From Pseudomonadota bacterium (GTDB taxonomy: Bacteria > Pseudomonadota > Gammaproteobacteria > Burkholderiales > Gallionellaceae), in contig JAJXWG010000002.1 of the NCBI GenBank assembly GCA_021781695.1, forward strand, positions 1-31,269: a DNA stretch of 31,269 nucleotides. Reading direction: 5' to 3'. A model generated the notes under the pieces. That model made no database searches, was not told where the DNA came from, and saw only the letters and a list, made by a program, of their open reading frames with translations. Position numbers and translations under genes: made by a program. Shown here piece after piece: positions 31,224-31,269 of the stretch; position 1 is the first letter of the stretch; every line of letters begins with the position of its first letter.

Positions 31224-31269
31224 TCATCCGAACTTCAGTTTCATTGCCAGCACGATGCCTGCCAGCAGC
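31224..31269 (-). CDS. C-terminus of an unidentified membrane protein (partial)
   Basis: The reverse strand from the window edge reads LLAGIVLAMKLKFG and then a TGA at 31224-31226. The hydrophobic run followed by basic residues looks like the last membrane helix of an integral membrane protein. Only about 15 codons are visible, so no family can be named. The stop lies 27 nt before the methyltransferase start on the same strand, suggesting an operon. Confidence 0.4.
   Translation of the reverse strand, partial: LLAGIVLAMKLKFG

Overview
This window looks like part of a betaproteobacterial chromosome, most likely an environmental Nitrosomonadales/Gallionellaceae-type organism. That is inferred from the protein families and the moderate G+C content; no rRNA or other diagnostic marker is present. 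Gene density is high, starts and stops often overlap, and I see no tRNA, rRNA, CRISPR array, insertion sequence or convincing intrinsic terminator.

Positions 1-2803 (minus strand) hold an envelope operon: exbB and exbD (inner-membrane energy transduction), then lpxK, a Trm112-like zinc-site protein and kdsB, which is cut by the window edge. LpxK and KdsB act in lipid A/Kdo synthesis. A 390-nt AT-rich gap with a tight group of DnaA-box-like nonamers separates this operon from xseA (exonuclease VII large subunit). After xseA comes a large stand-alone GspE/MshE-type ATPase with four tandem MshEN-like repeats, a likely c-di-GMP-responsive secretion or pilus motor.

Positions 7089-17176 hold a complete pathway for adding 4-amino-4-deoxy-L-arabinose (Ara4N) to lipid A: arnT, one ArnE/F-like flippase subunit, arnB, arnC, a stand-alone formyltransferase and a stand-alone dehydrogenase (the two halves of enterobacterial ArnA), and arnD. 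The locus is split in the middle by an opposite-strand pair, a ClC channel/antiporter and an HD-GYP phosphodiesterase. Two related palindromic elements of about 90 bp lie inside the second half. One is read through as the C-terminus of ArnC and the N-terminus of the formyltransferase. ArnD carries His at a position where the family has Asp.

Positions 17220-21029 hold an HDOD protein, cysM, and a tandem pair of FimV-related genes: a secreted protein consisting only of the FimV N-terminal domain, then a short FimV without a recognisable LysM. On the minus strand (21037-23716) follow an ankyrin-repeat gene, an AMIN/Amidase_3 cell-wall amidase and tsaE. queG starts head-to-head with tsaE and overlaps the end of an RND pump gene tail-to-tail.

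Positions 24750-31196 (minus strand) hold a methyltransferase, a Cys-nucleophile alpha/beta hydrolase, an acyl carrier protein, a FabF-like ketosynthase and an RND pump with no adaptor or outer-membrane gene nearby. ACP, ketosynthase and pump look like one operon. With the hydrolase they form a candidate for an undescribed acyl-lipid synthesis or export unit. A perfect 10+10 bp palindrome covers the start codons of the pump gene. The last 46 bases hold the C-terminus of an unidentified membrane protein.
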